Assembly (NCBI GenBank): GCA_030544235.1
Contig: JARUPU010000029.1
Location: 1,550,001 to 1,614,000 of the forward strand
Reading direction: 5' to 3'
DNA length: 64,000 nt
From: Lepturacanthus savala
Taxonomy: Eukaryota > Chordata > Actinopteri > Scombriformes > Trichiuridae
The stretch's first letter is position 1. Every line of letters begins with the position of its first letter. Below, piece by piece: positions 63,906-64,000 of this stretch. Made by a program: the position numbers and the translations under genes. The notes beneath the pieces are model-generated. The model was not told where the DNA came from. It searched no databases and saw only the letters and a list, made by a program, of their open reading frames with translations.

Positions 63906-64000
63906 TTCACCTGGAAAAGCTATTGTTTTCATGTGGTTTGTGTTTTAAAGTTTTTATTGCTCCATATGCATTCTCTCGGTCTGAAGAGCCTAAAAGATAA
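63689..64000 (+). other. Open frame through the diverged edge monomer, runs off window
   Basis: The periodic frame is still open for 103 codons through the most diverged monomer and into the last partial one. The diverged unit has an in-frame ATG (ATGGCTCCC at about 63767) that the consensus lacks. Many of its differences change the amino acid (for example PEAFS for PYAFS and KRYSFEL for KWYSFGS). With about 30 substitutions the lack of a stop could be chance, so this is noted and not called a gene. Confidence 0.6.
63906..64000 (+). repeat. Partial consensus-type monomer at the window end
   Basis: From TTCACCTGG to CTGAAGAGCC the sequence matches the consensus base for base, then the last bases read TAAAAGATAA where CAAAAAGACAA is expected. 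The window stops inside this monomer, so whether the array continues or ends cannot be seen. Confidence 0.8.

Larger units (their letters stand above)
1..64000 (+). repeat. Satellite DNA array, 189-bp monomer, about 339 copies
   Basis: The same roughly 189-bp sequence recurs head to tail from the first to the last base with no other DNA between copies and no change of orientation. The marker TTGTTTTCATGTGG recurs at 102, 291, 479, 668, 856 and so on, giving spacings of 189 or 188 bp. Most monomers differ from the consensus at only a few recurrent diagnostic sites, so monomers form named subtypes whose order makes higher-order repeats. The family is not one I recognise by name. Length, purity and HOR organisation are typical of eukaryotic centromeric, pericentromeric or subtelomeric satellite; which of these cannot be decided from the sequence. 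Confidence 0.98.

Noticed and set aside
1..64000. CRISPR array or other bacterial direct-repeat system
   Set aside because: The repeat is 189 bp with no unique spacers between copies and no associated genes; neighbouring units are nearly the same over their full length.
1..64000. tRNA, rRNA or other structured RNA gene in the monomer
   Set aside because: No cloverleaf-like pairing or known conserved RNA motifs could be seen; the dyads are only 4-8 bp and AT-rich.
63900..64000. Telomere or unique flank at the right end
   Set aside because: The last 95 bases are still satellite, and no short telomeric repeat is present. The divergence suggests an edge is near, but it is not inside the window.
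1..64000. Assembly artefact as the full explanation of the HOR copies
   Set aside because: Copies carry distinct private marks and their lengths fit the number of short monomers, so the order is coherent. Copy number of the 5475-bp and 3776-bp repeats could still be wrong and needs spanning long reads.

Overview
The whole 64 kb is one head-to-tail tandem satellite array. The basic unit is 189 bp, with 188-bp variants and two 190-bp variants, giving about 339 monomers, all in the same orientation. I see no gene, RNA gene, transposable element, CRISPR array, telomeric repeat or unrelated spacer anywhere. The consensus monomer (clean example 8554-8742) is 58/189 G+C (31%) and holds one CpG. A pure array this long, with a nucleosome-sized period and multi-level higher-order repeats (HORs), points to eukaryotic constitutive heterochromatin (centromeric, pericentromeric or subtelomeric). 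The species cannot be told from the sequence. CpG is depleted in the monomer (1 seen, about 4.4 expected), and one subtype looks like a CpG-to-TpG change, which weakly suggests a cytosine-methylating genome.

Monomers fall into a few recurrent subtypes, named here: a = consensus; v = 188 bp, 1-bp deletion; i = TAA, ATAAGCC; s = 188 bp, AAATAG plus a different 1-bp deletion; t = CCATAGG; k = TTTTTACAAAAAAAC; n = ATGTAAGCC plus TAA; r = GGTTGG; x = GAGAAC. Their order is not random. Region by region: 1-9496 mixes a 4-mer (a-v-i-s, 754 bp) and a 12-mer (2266 bp); 9497-16859 is a 9-mer HOR (1699 bp); 14637-25586 is a 29-mer super-repeat (5475 bp) in two tandem copies, the 9-mer nested inside; 25587-37600 holds a partial third copy and 3-mer expansions (567 bp), and is part of an 8.7-9.25 kb duplication; 37600-51147 is a mosaic with 3968-bp and 1512-bp spacings; 51148-58699 is a 20-mer (3776 bp) in two tandem copies whose junction can be placed within about 10 bp; 58700-60667 continues the older order; 60668-64000 loses the HOR order, gathers private mutations and ends in two monomers strongly diverged from the consensus, as expected near an array edge.

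Because 189 = 63 x 3, the + strand has a periodic open frame, up to 567 codons at 53868-55571. I do not call it a gene: the consensus frame has no ATG, many monomers carry in-frame TAG or TAA or a 1-bp deletion, and these broken monomers have been amplified along with the rest. The notable content is structural: nested HORs, mappable crossover junctions, evolutionary intermediates and a homogenisation gradient toward the right end.
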